A DNA stretch of 64,000 nt from Brevibacterium antiquum CNRZ 918 (lineage in GTDB: Bacteria; Actinomycetota; Actinomycetes; Actinomycetales; Brevibacteriaceae). The stretch is taken from positions 186,001-250,000 of the forward strand of contig NZ_FXZD01000001.1 in assembly GCF_900169145.1 (NCBI RefSeq). Direction: 5' to 3'. This document shows positions 8,153-16,648 of the stretch, piece by piece. The notes under the pieces were generated by a model. It did no database searches. It had not been told where the DNA came from and saw only the letters and a list, made by a program, of their open reading frames with translations. Every line of letters starts with the position of its first letter. Positions within the stretch are counted from its first letter, which is position 1. Both the position numbers and the translations under genes were made by a program.

Positions 8153-9406
8153 GTGCTCTGGCTGTTCCTCGGTGCCGCACTGTGTCTCGTGGTCTCGGCG
8201 ACGCTGGCCGCGGTCGATGCTGCTCTGCTCAGCGTGTCCCATCAGGCGATCCAGGATGCGAAGGACGAGGGCAAGAAGTCTGCGTTCAGGGCTGAGAAGA
8301 TCCTCATCGATCTGCCCACCAACATCAACGTCATCATCTTCGTCCGAAACTTCATGGAGGCACTGGCCACGGTCTTCATTGCTCTGGCCTATGACTCGAT
8401 CTATTCGGTCGGGCCGCTCATGGTCGTGCTCACCGTGCTCACCGCCTCGATCGCGGTCTTCGTCGTCGCCGGTGTGTCCCCGCGGACCATCGGCCGACGC
8501 CGTTCTCTGGCCGTGTGCCTCAATCTCAGCTGGGTCGTGGGCGCGGCACTCGTCGTGCTCAAACCGCTGACGAAGATCCTCGTCCTTCTCGGCAACCTGC
8601 TCACGCCGGACCGCGTCTACAAGGACGGGCCCTTCGTGACCTCCGATCAGCTGCGCGACCTCGTAGAGAGAGCCAGCGAGTCCGATGTCATCGAAGACGG
8701 CGAACGCGAAATGATCCAATCCGTCTTCAACCTCTCTGACACTTCGGCCAATGAAGTCATGGTCCCGCGCACCGACCTCGTGACAGTTAACTCCGGCACA
8801 CCACTGTCGAAGGTGATGAACCTCTTCCTCCGCTCGGGATTCTCTCGGATCCCCGTCAGTGGAGAGGACCTCGACGACATTCGCGGGGTTGCCTATCTCA
8901 AGGACGTCGCCAGACGACTCCACCTCCACCCGGAGGACGCGGAGCGACCGGTCGACATCCTGGCACGGGGAGTTCTCTTCGTCCCCGATACCAAACCCGT
9001 CGATGATCTGCTGGAGCAGATGCAGGTCGATTCGACGCATCTGGCGATTCTCGTCGACGAATACGGCGGCACCGCCGGACTCGTTACGATCGAGGACATC
9101 GTGGAAGAGATCGTCGGCGAGATCGAAGACGAGTACGACACCAGTGATGACGAACTCGTCGCGGTCGACGACGGCTCATTCGTCATCAGCACCCGCATGT
9201 CGATCTCCGACTTTGCCGACTACTTCGATGTGAAGATCGACGAGGACGACGTCAACAGCGTCGGCGGCCTTCTCACGAAACTCATCGGCCGCGTTCCCAT
9301 CGATGGCTCGAACGCAGCGATCGAAGGGCTCAACATCGAAGCGATGGAGGGCCAGGGCCGTCGCCACCGCATCACCCACGTCAGGGTCACGAAGGAAGAG
9401 AACTGA
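8153..9406 (+). CDS. CNNM/CBS-domain membrane protein (CorC/HlyC family)
   Basis: The protein is 417 residues. The N-terminus has hydrophobic helices of the DUF21 (CNNM) type, with the first at residues 2-20, others around 58-100, and one near 125. Two CBS domains (about 195-320) begin with ANEVMVPRTDLVTV. They carry the family hallmark HLAILVDEYGGTAGLVTIEDIVEEIVGEI, and a C-terminal CorC_HlyC domain follows (about 335-415). Such proteins are often called hemolysins, but related members transport or sense Mg2+ or other divalent ions. Haemolytic activity is not implied. The GTG start lies 3 nt after the ybeY stop, and era starts 1 nt after the stop. Confidence 0.88.
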   Translation: MLWLFLGAALCLVVSATLAAVDAALLSVSHQAIQDAKDEGKKSAFRAEKILIDLPTNINVIIFVRNFMEALATVFIALAYDSIYSVGPLMVVLTVLTASIAVFVVAGVSPRTIGRRRSLAVCLNLSWVVGAALVVLKPLTKILVLLGNLLTPDRVYKDGPFVTSDQLRDLVERASESDVIEDGEREMIQSVFNLSDTSANEVMVPRTDLVTVNSGTPLSKVMNLFLRSGFSRIPVSGEDLDDIRGVAYLKDVARRLHLHPEDAERPVDILARGVLFVPDTKPVDDLLEQMQVDSTHLAILVDEYGGTAGLVTIEDIVEEIVGEIEDEYDTSDDELVAVDDGSFVISTRMSISDFADYFDVKIDEDDVNSVGGLLTKLIGRVPIDGSNAAIEGLNIEAMEGQGRRHRITHVRVTKEEN

Positions 9407-9407
9407 A

Positions 9408-10343
9408 ATGGAATTTCGCACGGACTACCCCGAGAACTACCGAGCGGGCTTCGCCTGCTTCGTGGGCCGACCGAACACCGGAAAATCAACGCTGACGAAC
9501 GCTCTGGTGGGGGAGAAGGTGGCGATCACCTCGGCGAAGCCGCAGACCACCCGGCACACGATCCGCGGCATCATCCACCAGGAAGATCATCAGCTGATCC
9601 TCGTCGACACCCCGGGACTCCACAAGCCTCGGACTCTGCTGGGCAGTCGTCTCAACGATCTTGTGGCCTCGACGCTGAGTGAGGTCGATGTCATCGGCTT
9701 CTGCCTGCCCGCTGACGAACCCATCGGGCCCGGTGACCGGTACATCGCTTCCCAGCTCGAACTCCTCGACGGGCGCACCCCGATCGTGGCCCTGGTGACG
9801 AAGACCGACAAAGTCTCACAGGAGAAGGTCGCCGAAGCTCTGCTGGCCGTGGGTGCACTCGCCGACTTCACCGACGTGGTCCCGGTCTCCGCCGTCGACG
9901 GGTTTCAGATCGACACGGTCGATTCCGTGCTGACCGGCCACCTGCCGGTCTCACCACCTCTCTACCCTGAAGGCGAGCTGACGGATGAGCCAGAAGAGAT
10001 GATGATCGCCGAGCTCGTCCGCGAGGCCGCGCTCGAAGGTGTCCGCGACGAGCTTCCGCACTCCCTGGCCGCCCAGGTCGAGGAGATGTACCCCCGTGAG
10101 GGACGCAGCGAGAACAACCCGCTGTGGAACGTCCACGTCAACCTCTACGTGGAGCGCTCCAGCCAGAAGGCGATCATCATCGGCAAGGGCGGCAGCCGAC
10201 TCAAAGCGATCGGAAGCGAATCGAGGCGCGGCATCGAAGCGCTGCTCGGGACCAAGGTGTACCTCGACCTGCATGTGAAGATCGCCAAGGACTGGCAGCG
10301 CGACCCGAAACAGCTGGGACGCCTGGGCTTCGACTTCAGCTGA
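9408..10343 (+). CDS. era: GTPase Era
   Basis: The protein is 311 residues. GTPase motifs are G1 GRPNTGKST (20-28), G3 DTPGL and G4 TKTD. The C-terminal KH domain has the VERSSQKAIIIGKGGSRLKAIG signature. Era binds the 3-prime end of 16S rRNA and assists 30S assembly. The ATG at 9408 is one base after the stop of the preceding gene. The first residues MEFRTDYPENYRAGFACFVG match the usual actinobacterial start. It closes the phoH-ybeY-era operon, because a new promoter follows it. Confidence 0.96.
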   Translation: MEFRTDYPENYRAGFACFVGRPNTGKSTLTNALVGEKVAITSAKPQTTRHTIRGIIHQEDHQLILVDTPGLHKPRTLLGSRLNDLVASTLSEVDVIGFCLPADEPIGPGDRYIASQLELLDGRTPIVALVTKTDKVSQEKVAEALLAVGALADFTDVVPVSAVDGFQIDTVDSVLTGHLPVSPPLYPEGELTDEPEEMMIAELVREAALEGVRDELPHSLAAQVEEMYPREGRSENNPLWNVHVNLYVERSSQKAIIIGKGGSRLKAIGSESRRGIEALLGTKVYLDLHVKIAKDWQRDPKQLGRLGFDFS

Positions 10344-10370
10344 GAGGACTCTCACGTCAGCGGCAGTTGA

Positions 10371-10397
10371 TTGACGACGCGTAACCTGCAATAGACT
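10371..10397 (+). promoter_or_regulatory. Predicted zapE promoter, leaderless
   Basis: TTGACG (10371-10376) and TAGACT (10392-10397) are separated by 15 nt, slightly short. The GTG start is 7 nt after the -10 box and no Shine-Dalgarno site is present, so transcription probably begins at the start codon. Confidence 0.6.
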
Positions 10398-10404
10398 AGG
10401 CCGA

Positions 10405-11415
10405 GTGAATGCCGAGCAGACTCTGGTCGCACTGAGCGACCGTTCCCCCCAAGTTGCACCCGAGGATCTCATTGCGGGCCTCGTCCCGCCGCCGCAGTTC
10501 CACGACGTGTCCTTTGCCAGCTACCGCACCGATGACTCGGAGCCCTCGCAGGCCCAGGCACGCAACAAACTTGAGGAGTTCGTGGCGTCGTCAACGTCGA
10601 AGGGCTTCCTGGACAAGCTGTTCTCGAAGGGAAAGGACGGCCCCAAAGGCGTCTACCTCGACGGCGGCTATGGTGTGGGCAAGACCCACCTTCTGGCCGC
10701 GGCGTGGCATGCCAATGAGAAGCCTGCGACCTTCGGCACCTTCGTCGAATACACGAACCTCGTCGGCGCGCTCGGATTCATCCGTGCCCGTGACGATCTC
10801 TCACAGATGAAACTCGTCTGCGTCGATGAGTTCGAACTCGACGATCCCGGTGACACGGTGCTGATGTCACGACTCATGCGCGAACTCACCGACGCCGGCG
10901 TGAAGATCATCGCCACCTCCAACACTCTGCCCGGGTCGTTGGGGGAGGGCCGCTTTGCCGCACAGGACTTCCTCCGTGAGATCCAGGCACTTGCCGACCA
11001 ATTCGACATCTATCGCATCGAGGGCAAGGACTACCGTCATCGTGGGTTGAGCGAGCCGGCCGAACCCGTCCCGGCTGAGAACCTCGATGCCGTGACCGCC
11101 GAACTGGCCGGCACAGTCGCCCGCGACGACTTCCCGACACTTCTGAGTCATCTCTCGACCGTCCATCCCTCTCGGTACGGTCGCATGGTCGACGGTCTGG
11201 ACGCAGCCGTGTGGGAAGACGTGAAGACGATCGACAACGAGGGCGTGGCGCTGCGCTTCGTCGCACTCGTCGACAGGCTCTACGATCGCAACGTGACGAT
11301 CATCAACTCGGGACAGGCGCTGAACCAGGTCTTCACCGAAGAGTCACTGGCCGGGGGCTACCGGAAGAAGTACATGCGCAGCCTCTCACGCCTGACGGCA
11401 CTCTCCTCGCAGTAG
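10405..11415 (+). CDS. zapE: ZapE/AFG1-family ATPase
   Basis: The protein is 336 residues. P-loop GGYGVGKTHLL near residues 89-99, Walker B LVCVDEFELDD and the sensor-like IIATSNTLP are those of the AFG1/ZapE AAA+ family. In E. coli ZapE affects Z-ring stability, and in mitochondria Lace1/Afg1 handles membrane protein turnover. The actinobacterial role is not defined. It is often called cell division protein ZapE on similarity alone. It is probably expressed alone from a leaderless promoter. A hairpin ends the unit before a convergent small membrane protein gene. Confidence 0.85.
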   Translation: MNAEQTLVALSDRSPQVAPEDLIAGLVPPPQFHDVSFASYRTDDSEPSQAQARNKLEEFVASSTSKGFLDKLFSKGKDGPKGVYLDGGYGVGKTHLLAAAWHANEKPATFGTFVEYTNLVGALGFIRARDDLSQMKLVCVDEFELDDPGDTVLMSRLMRELTDAGVKIIATSNTLPGSLGEGRFAAQDFLREIQALADQFDIYRIEGKDYRHRGLSEPAEPVPAENLDAVTAELAGTVARDDFPTLLSHLSTVHPSRYGRMVDGLDAAVWEDVKTIDNEGVALRFVALVDRLYDRNVTIINSGQALNQVFTEESLAGGYRKKYMRSLSRLTALSSQ

Positions 11416-11426
11416 TAGGCGCTCTT

Positions 11427-11455
11427 GGCGACAGCCGGCGCTCTGCGCCGTCGCC
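11427..11455. terminator. Hairpin between convergent genes
   Basis: GGCGA pairs with TCGCC outside, and CGGCGC-TCT-GCGCCG forms the inner stem, with a 4-nt bulge on the 5-prime side. It lies between the end of zapE (+) and the end of the PGPGW protein gene (-). There is no U-tract, so termination is inferred from position. Confidence 0.5.
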
Positions 11456-11461
11456 TCGGCG

Positions 11462-11938
11462 CTATTGCAGCTCGAGGTATTTGAGGACCTCGAGCTCGGG
11501 AACCCAGTCGGGGAGCCCGATGATCCTGAAAGCGGTCCAGACGACGAGAGCGACGAACGCTGCTGTGACCGCACCGACCGTCCAGCGCACCCACAGCGGC
11601 CGCGCCATGATCCAGTGCGTCCACCTCTCGACGTGGACTCGGACGAAGCGCAGAATCCTCTGCGCCCAGTGGAACTCGCTGGAGATGACGAACAGTCCGA
11701 TGATGACGATGAGCCATCCCGGGCCAGGCAACGGCACGAGCAGCAACCCGATCAGCACGATGAGTGTGCCCACCGCACCGACGACGATTCGATAGAGCCG
11801 TGCCGCGTGCGGGTTGGCCATGACGTTTCCGCGCCAGCGCAGGAAGCTCAGACGCGTTTTGCGCCAGGGGCGCACACCTTGCTTGTGATGGCGCGACAGC
11901 CACCCTTTGGGGCGCTTGTCCTGGGGATCGTCGTTCAC
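11462..11938 (-). CDS. TIGR02611-type PGPGW membrane protein
   Basis: The protein is 158 residues. A basic N-terminus (KRPKGWLSRHHKQGVRPWRKTR) is followed by two closely spaced hydrophobic helices joined by LVPLPGPGWLIVIIGL, which contains the PGPGW signature. A third helix (VRWTVGAVTAAFVALVVWTAF) lies near the C-terminus. The family is widespread in actinobacteria and has no assigned function. The GTG start at 11938 lies 6 nt after a TATATT box on the minus strand, so the mRNA may be leaderless. The gene is convergent with zapE and divergent from the tRNA cluster. Confidence 0.78.
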   Translation of the reverse strand: MNDDPQDKRPKGWLSRHHKQGVRPWRKTRLSFLRWRGNVMANPHAARLYRIVVGAVGTLIVLIGLLLVPLPGPGWLIVIIGLFVISSEFHWAQRILRFVRVHVERWTHWIMARPLWVRWTVGAVTAAFVALVVWTAFRIIGLPDWVPELEVLKYLELQ

Positions 11939-12008
11939 ACTTCCAATATAAGTCGAAGAGCCTGAAAGCTCGATTCGCGTGTGTGACCACGATCACTCGA
12001 ATCTGATT

Positions 12009-12037
12009 TTGCATGGACCCCCACCTGCGTATAGAGT
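12009..12037 (+). promoter_or_regulatory. Predicted tRNA cluster promoter
   Basis: TTGCAT (12009-12014) and TAGAGT (12032-12037) are 17 nt apart. They end 37 nt before tRNA-Gly, which fits a promoter for the four-tRNA unit. Confidence 0.45.
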
Positions 12038-12074
12038 TGTATCTCGTTGCCAGGGAAACCGGGCAGTGAGAAAT

Positions 12075-12147
12075 GCGGATGTGGCTCAGCTGGTAGAGCA
12101 TCACCTTGCCAAGGTGAGGGTCGCGGGTTCGAATCCCGTCATCCGCT
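12075..12147 (+). tRNA. tRNA-Gly (GCC)
   Basis: A 73-nt cloverleaf: acceptor GCGGATG pairs with CATCCGC, the discriminator is T, the anticodon stem TCACC/GGTGA holds the loop TTGCCAA with anticodon GCC, and the T-arm has GGTTCGAATCC. CCA is not encoded. Confidence 0.97.
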
Positions 12148-12173
12148 CGAAGGCGTCATGGCACTGCCTTGAT

Positions 12174-12244
12174 GGTGGCGTGGCCGAGAGGCGAGGCAGC
12201 GGCCTGCAAAGCCGTATACACGGGTTCGAATCCCGTCGCCACCT
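12174..12244 (+). tRNA. tRNA-Cys (GCA)
   Basis: A 71-nt cloverleaf with acceptor GGTGGCG/CGCCACC and discriminator T. The anticodon loop CTGCAAA gives GCA, and the T-arm is GGGTTCGAATCCC. CCA is not encoded. It lies 26 nt after tRNA-Gly. Confidence 0.96.
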
Positions 12245-12278
12245 CGGATTCGTCCAACGGTTCGCTGTTGGTGAGTCG

Positions 12279-12350
12279 GCGCGATTGGCGCAGCGGTAGC
12301 GCGCTTCCTTCACACGGAAGAGGTCACTGGTTCGATCCCAGTATCGCGCA
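12279..12350 (+). tRNA. tRNA-Val (CAC)
   Basis: A 72-nt cloverleaf with acceptor GCGCGAT/ATCGCGC and discriminator A. The anticodon stem CTTCC/GGAAG holds the loop TTCACAC, anticodon CAC, which reads GUG. CCA is not encoded. It differs from the next tRNA-Val only in the anticodon loop. Confidence 0.96.
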
Positions 12351-12386
12351 CAGGGACCTAGTGTTCCGGTGCAACAACTGAATAAG

Positions 12387-12458
12387 GCGCGATTGGCGCA
12401 GCGGTAGCGCGCTTCCCTGACACGGAAGAGGTCACTGGTTCGATCCCAGTATCGCGCA
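12387..12458 (+). tRNA. tRNA-Val (GAC)
   Basis: A 72-nt cloverleaf, nearly identical to the preceding gene, with the same acceptor and T-arm. The loop CTGACAC gives anticodon GAC, which reads GUC and GUU. The pair looks like a duplication followed by anticodon change. CCA is not encoded. Confidence 0.96.
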
Positions 12459-12463
12459 CAGAA

Positions 12464-12494
12464 GAAGCCCCCGAGTGACTCACTCGGGGGCTTC
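12464..12494 (+). terminator. Terminator after the tRNA cluster
   Basis: GAAGCCCCCGAGTG-ACT-CACTCGGGGGCTTC forms a perfect 14-bp stem with a 3-nt loop, 5 nt after the last tRNA. It is the strongest hairpin in the window, although the following sequence is only moderately T-rich. Confidence 0.85.
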
Positions 12495-12645
12495 GTGCAT
12501 TCATCGTCCGTTCCTTCTCGCCGTGACGTGCTTGGCTCGATGTGTCGGTCGTGTGTCAGGACTGCCACGTGGGTGCCATGGGGAAAGCAACATATTAACT
12601 AGTACGCTAGTGAGGGTAACCATCGACGAAGACTTCGGAGCACTC

Positions 12646-13860
12646 ATGTCTACTCCTCAGAACCCGTATGAACCGAATAACGGTTCTGGAAATCAGAACC
12701 CCAACGGTCCGGGCCCCGACAACCAGCCGCCCAACGCGCCAGGTTTTTCGGGCGATCAGAACAGCGCGCCGCAGTACGGTTCGCAGAGCAACGGGCAGCA
12801 GCCGCCTCAGTACGGCTCACAGAACGATCCGAATCAGCAGCCTCAGTACGGTTCGCAGCCTCAGTACGGTCAGCCGAACGATCCGGGTGCTCCAGGCTAC
12901 GACCAGAATCAGGGCGGCTACGGCCAGGGTTATGACCCCAACGCGCAGGGCTACGACGCGAACCAGTACGGCCAGCAGCCTGCCTATGTCGGTGCCGACG
13001 GTTCTTCGGACCAGTTCATCCCAGCCAACCCCAATGCGAGCTATGGATCGTATTCGGCTGGTTCGGGTGGCAACAAGTCGAAGAACATCTGGGGGATTCT
13101 CGCGCTGGTCGGCGGCATCGCCGGCATCGTCCTGTCCATTTTCTTCGGGATCGGATTCCTCTTCGGCGTCGCCGGTGTGATCTTCGCCTTCGTCGGTCTC
13201 TCCGCGATCAAGAAGGGGCTGGCCAACAACAAGGGCATGACGATCACCGGCATGATCCTCAGCTTCATCGCCATCCTGTTCTCGATCATCTCGGTCATCG
13301 TCACCTTCATCTTCGGCGGCCTGTTCATCTCTGCGATCGACGAGGCTGCCAACGAGGCATCCTCATCCGCGTCACCGATCCAGAACCAGTCCGAGCCTGC
13401 ACAGGACCCCAGCCAGGGCGCAGATCCCTCTGACGGCGGCGAAGAAGCCGCTCCTCCTCCTGTCGAAGAAGGGGGAGTCGAGATCGGCACCGATCTGACC
13501 GCGGCTGTCCGTGTGCAACCGGGTACCGCGTCCGACACTGCGGCTGGTGCGGAGGACTCCAACGGTCAGATCGCTGTTGTGACGGTGACTGTGGAGAACA
13601 ATTCCAGCTCGGACGTCGATCTGAGCACCGCTCAGATGTCTGCAAACGATGGCGCCGGCAAGGAATACGACGACGTCTTCCAAGGCACTGAGTACAAAGC
13701 CAGTCTCGTCTTCGACACAATGGTTCCAGCCGGCAGCAAGAAGTCTTTCCAGCTCGCCTACGGTGTTCCTTCGGCTGACCTCGACAAAGTGCACCTCAAA
13801 CTCTCCCTGGGACAAGACCTGGGTAAGGGCGAGGACTTCGAATTCAGCAAGGCCGCGTGA
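12646..13860 (+). CDS. DUF4190/DUF4352-like membrane protein with YGSQ repeats
   Basis: The protein is 404 residues. The first about 140 are disordered, rich in N, P, Q, G and Y, with repeated QYGSQ units. Two membrane helices follow: IWGILALVGGIAGIVLSIFF with its extension into GVIFAFVGLSAIKKG, and ITGMILSFIAILFSIISVIV. This is the DUF4190 pattern. The C-terminal part, after a Ser/Pro/Glu linker, is a beta-rich DUF4352-like domain (VVTVTVENNSSSDVDLSTAQM, VFDTMVPAGSKKSFQLAYGV), probably outside the cell. The role is unknown. The ATG at 12646 follows CGGAG with 7-nt spacing. Its architecture mirrors the DUF4870 protein at 1610-2368. Confidence 0.82.
   Translation: MSTPQNPYEPNNGSGNQNPNGPGPDNQPPNAPGFSGDQNSAPQYGSQSNGQQPPQYGSQNDPNQQPQYGSQPQYGQPNDPGAPGYDQNQGGYGQGYDPNAQGYDANQYGQQPAYVGADGSSDQFIPANPNASYGSYSAGSGGNKSKNIWGILALVGGIAGIVLSIFFGIGFLFGVAGVIFAFVGLSAIKKGLANNKGMTITGMILSFIAILFSIISVIVTFIFGGLFISAIDEAANEASSSASPIQNQSEPAQDPSQGADPSDGGEEAAPPPVEEGGVEIGTDLTAAVRVQPGTASDTAAGAEDSNGQIAVVTVTVENNSSSDVDLSTAQMSANDGAGKEYDDVFQGTEYKASLVFDTMVPAGSKKSFQLAYGVPSADLDKVHLKLSLGQDLGKGEDFEFSKAA
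12769..12873 (+). repeat. Imperfect 18-bp coding repeats (QYGSQ)
   Basis: Four copies related to CCTCAGTACGGTTCGCAG lie at 12769-12786, 12805-12822, 12841-12858 and 12859-12873, the last shortened. The first two intervals are each 36 nt. They encode P-Q-Y-G-S-Q in the disordered tail and keep the reading frame. Confidence 0.8.
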
Positions 13861-13936
13861 TGTGAGTTGGGACGAAGCTCCGATCCCGACTGACATCGGC
13901 GCGAACCGCGCAGACATCGAAAATTACATATGATTC

Positions 13937-13976
13937 ATCAGTTGGGTGGCGGTCTCACGACTGCCACCCAACTGAT
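13937..13976 (+). terminator. 14-bp perfect hairpin before thrS
   Basis: ATCAGTTGGGTGGC and GCCACCCAACTGAT pair perfectly around a 12-nt loop, 77 nt after the DUF4190 gene stop and before the thrS promoter region. It is best read as a terminator of the upstream gene. No T-box motif is seen, so thrS attenuation is not supported. Confidence 0.65.
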
Positions 13977-14045
13977 TTCGCACCGCCGATTTGGTATTAG
14001 ACTCGAGTGGCGAGACACCCCAACACAGACGAATGGAGAAGATCA

Positions 14046-16052
14046 GTGGCAGACAGCATTGACTGCGCGGGAGAGACCATTCCTTGGAAACAGGGACTGA
14101 CCGGCACGGAGATCTTCTCCACGGACCGCACGGTCGTTGCAATGTGGCTCGACGGGCAGCCTGTCGACCTCAGCCGCGAACTCGCTGCTGGCGACCAGAT
14201 CGCTCCGATCACGATCGATTCTTCGGCAGGACTCGACATCCTGCGCCACTCGGCCGCTCACGTCACTGCGCAGGCTGTCCAGGACCTGTTCCCCGACGCG
14301 AAGCTCGGCATCGGTCCCTACATCACAGACGGCTACTACTTCGACTTCGATGTCGCCCAGCCCTTCACCCCTGAGGATCTCAAAGCGATCCAGAAGAAGG
14401 CCGCCCAGATCGTCAAGTCCGGTCAGACCTTCAACCGTGTCGTCGTCTCCGAGGACGAGGCGAAGGCACGGATGGCGAATGAGCCCTACAAACTCGAACT
14501 CATCACCGACAAGGGTGCAGGCTCCGACGATTCAGCCTCCGTCGAGGTCGGTGCCGGTGAACTCACCGTCTACGAGAACCTCGACCGTAAGGGCGAAATC
14601 GTGTGGCAGGACCTCTGCCGTGGGCCGCACCTGCCCACCACCAAACTCATCGGCAACGGATTCGCCGTCACCCGCTCCTCGGCGGCTTACTGGCGCGGAG
14701 ACCAGGCCAACGCGAGCCTCCAGCGCGTCTACGGCACGGCCTGGGCCTCGAAAGAGGATCTCAAGGCTCACCAGGATCGCCTCGCCGAGGCTGAACGCCG
14801 TGACCACCGCAAGATCGGTGCCGAACTCGACCTGTTCTCATTCCCCGAGGAACTCGGCTCCGGCCTGCCCGTCTTCCACCCCAAGGGCGGTGTGATCAAG
14901 CGCGAGATGGAGGACTACGTCCGCGCCCGCCACATCGAAGAGGGCTTCGAGTACGTCGGCACCCCGCACATCTCGAAGGAGACCCTCTACTACACCTCCG
15001 GGCACCTGCCGTACTACGGCGAGAACATGTTCCCGCCGATCTCAGTTGACGAGGTCCGCGACGAATCCGGTGAGATCGTCAAGGAGGGCACCCCATACCG
15101 CCTCAAGGCGATGAACTGTCCGATGCACAATCTCATCTTCCGCTCCCGTGGTCGCTCGTATCGTGAACTTCCCCTGCGTCTCTTCGAGTTCGGCACCGTC
15201 TACCGCGATGAGGCCTCTGGCGTCGTCCACGGTCTCACACGTGTGCGCGCACTGACTCAGGACGATTCGCACTCCTATGTGGCTCAGGAGGACGCCGCGC
15301 AGGAGATCCGCCACCTGCTCGAATTCGTCCTCAGCCTGCTGCGTGATTTCGGACTCGACGACTTCTACCTCGAACTCTCGACTCGCGACGAGGACGGAAA
15401 GAAGAAGGACAAATTCATCGGTTCGGATGAGCAGTGGGCAGAAGCCACGCAGGTCCTCGAAGAGGTCGCGTTGGAGACCGGACTCGAACTGGTTCCCGAT
15501 CCCGGCGGAGCCGCGTTCTACGGGCCTAAGGTCTCGGTCCAGGCACGCGATGCGATCGGCCGGACCTGGCAGATGTCGACCGTGCAGCTCGACTTCAACC
15601 AGCCGGAGCGCTTCGGCCTGGAATATCAGGCCGCCGATGGAACCCGCAAGCAACCGGTGATGATCCACTCGGCGAAGTTCGGGTCCATCGAACGGTTCAT
15701 GGGTGTGCTCATCGAACACTATGCGGGCGCGTTCCCCGTCTGGCTGGCACCGGTCCAGGTCACCTGCATCCCCGTGGCCGAAGAATTCAACGACTACCTC
15801 GCCGAGGTCGCCGCACAGCTCAAGGCCGCAGGCGTTCGCGTCGAGATCGACGACAGCGACGATCGGTTCCCGAAGAAGATTCGCAACGCCTCGAAGTCGA
15901 AGGTGCCCTTCGTGCTCATCGCCGGTGGGGAGGACCGCGACGCCAATGCCGTGTCGTTCCGTTTCCGCAACGGTGAGCAGGACAACGGTGTGTCCGTCGC
16001 CGAGGCGGTCACCCGGATCCTCTCTTCCATCGAAACCAAGGCCCAGGTATGA
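14046..16052 (+). CDS. thrS: Threonine-tRNA ligase
   Basis: The protein is 668 residues, class II synthetase. It has an N-terminal TGS domain and an editing domain with [20 protein letters not shown] and the zinc-site DLCRGPHLP. The catalytic core contains [54 protein letters not shown] (motif 2 region) and a C-terminal anticodon-binding domain ([20 protein letters not shown]). It charges tRNA-Thr. I chose the GTG at 14046 because GGAGAAG stands 6 nt upstream. A GTG at 14007 would add 13 residues but lies too close to the TAGACT -10 box (13998-14003). The stop overlaps the HIT gene start by 4 bp. Confidence 0.96.
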   Translation: MADSIDCAGETIPWKQGLTGTEIFSTDRTVVAMWLDGQPVDLSRELAAGDQIAPITIDSSAGLDILRHSAAHVTAQAVQDLFPDAKLGIGPYITDGYYFDFDVAQPFTPEDLKAIQKKAAQIVKSGQTFNRVVVSEDEAKARMANEPYKLELITDKGAGSDDSASVEVGAGELTVYENLDRKGEIVWQDLCRGPHLPTTKLIGNGFAVTRSSAAYWRGDQANASLQRVYGTAWASKEDLKAHQDRLAEAERRDHRKIGAELDLFSFPEELGSGLPVFHPKGGVIKREMEDYVRARHIEEGFEYVGTPHISKETLYYTSGHLPYYGENMFPPISVDEVRDESGEIVKEGTPYRLKAMNCPMHNLIFRSRGRSYRELPLRLFEFGTVYRDEASGVVHGLTRVRALTQDDSHSYVAQEDAAQEIRHLLEFVLSLLRDFGLDDFYLELSTRDEDGKKKDKFIGSDEQWAEATQVLEEVALETGLELVPDPGGAAFYGPKVSVQARDAIGRTWQMSTVQLDFNQPERFGLEYQAADGTRKQPVMIHSAKFGSIERFMGVLIEHYAGAFPVWLAPVQVTCIPVAEEFNDYLAEVAAQLKAAGVRVEIDDSDDRFPKKIRNASKSKVPFVLIAGGEDRDANAVSFRFRNGEQDNGVSVAEAVTRILSSIETKAQV

Positions 16053-16648
16053 CAGAGGACCCACACAACCACCTCGGGCAGGGCAACCCCGATCACGGTG
16101 AAGGCATGCCCGAACCCGAGGCGGCGGCGGGCTTTCCGGGGGAGGCTGATGGCTTCCAGCGACTGTGGACCCCGCATCGGATGGTCTACATCGGAGGACA
16201 GGACAAACCCAAGGACTCCGGAGTCTCCGACTGCCCGTTCTGCACGGCGCCGACGAAGTCCGACGAGCAGGGTCTGATCGTGGCTCGCGGTGACGAAGTG
16301 TACGCGGTGCTCAACCTGTACCCGTACAACCCGGGCCACCTGCTGATCTGCCCCTACCGTCATGTCGCGGACTACACGGACCTGAGCCAGTCGGAGACCG
16401 CGGAACTCGCCCGCTTCTCGCAGAAGGCGATGACTGTGATCCGCGCCGTGTCGTCCCCGGACGGCTTCAATCTGGGAATGAACCAAGGACCCGTGGCAGG
16501 TGCCGGAATCGCCGCGCACCTCCATCAGCACATCGTGCCCAGATGGGGCGGGGATTCGAACTTCCTGCCCGTCGTGGCACAGACCAAAGCTCTGCCGCAG
16601 GTGCATGCCGACGTGCAGACGGCGCTGTCAAAGGAATGGAACAGATGA
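16049..16648 (+). CDS. HIT-family hydrolase (AP4A phosphorylase type)
   Basis: The protein is 199 residues. The catalytic histidine triad is seen as [12 protein letters not shown], with the upstream conserved [21 protein letters not shown] and a DCPFC motif typical of the actinobacterial thrS-linked HIT proteins. Family members cleave diadenosine tetraphosphate or other nucleotide phosphoanhydrides. The ATG at 16049 overlaps the thrS stop (ATGA), and its own stop overlaps the next start in the same way, so thrS, HIT and the peptidase are co-translated. The first about 35 residues are low-complexity and are not part of the fold. Confidence 0.92.
   Translation: MTEDPHNHLGQGNPDHGEGMPEPEAAAGFPGEADGFQRLWTPHRMVYIGGQDKPKDSGVSDCPFCTAPTKSDEQGLIVARGDEVYAVLNLYPYNPGHLLICPYRHVADYTDLSQSETAELARFSQKAMTVIRAVSSPDGFNLGMNQGPVAGAGIAAHLHQHIVPRWGGDSNFLPVVAQTKALPQVHADVQTALSKEWNR

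Noticed and set aside
7853..9040. Long minus-strand open frame opposite ybeY and the CBS protein
   Set aside because: It is the antisense shadow of two clearly conserved genes, with His/Asp/Arg-rich composition typical of GC-rich shadows.
8153..9406. Hemolysin virulence factor
   Set aside because: The CNNM/CBS/CorC architecture belongs to ion-transport-related membrane proteins. The hemolysin name is historical.
12075..12458. Phage attachment site in the tRNA cluster
   Set aside because: No integrase follows and no displaced copy of a tRNA 3-prime end is visible.
12101..12568. Open frame of 155 codons on the minus strand across the tRNA genes
   Set aside because: It contains repeated RYWDRTSDLFRV-type segments, which are reverse translations of tRNA sequence. 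The four cloverleaves explain the region.
12769..12873. Regular repeats that could suggest a CRISPR array
   Set aside because: The units are 18 bp, in frame and encode QYGSQ. Spacers are not unique 30-40 bp segments and no cas gene is near.
13861..14045. T-box or attenuator upstream of thrS
   Set aside because: The hairpin at 13937-13976 lacks the T-box sequence and specifier loop, and the predicted promoter lies after it.
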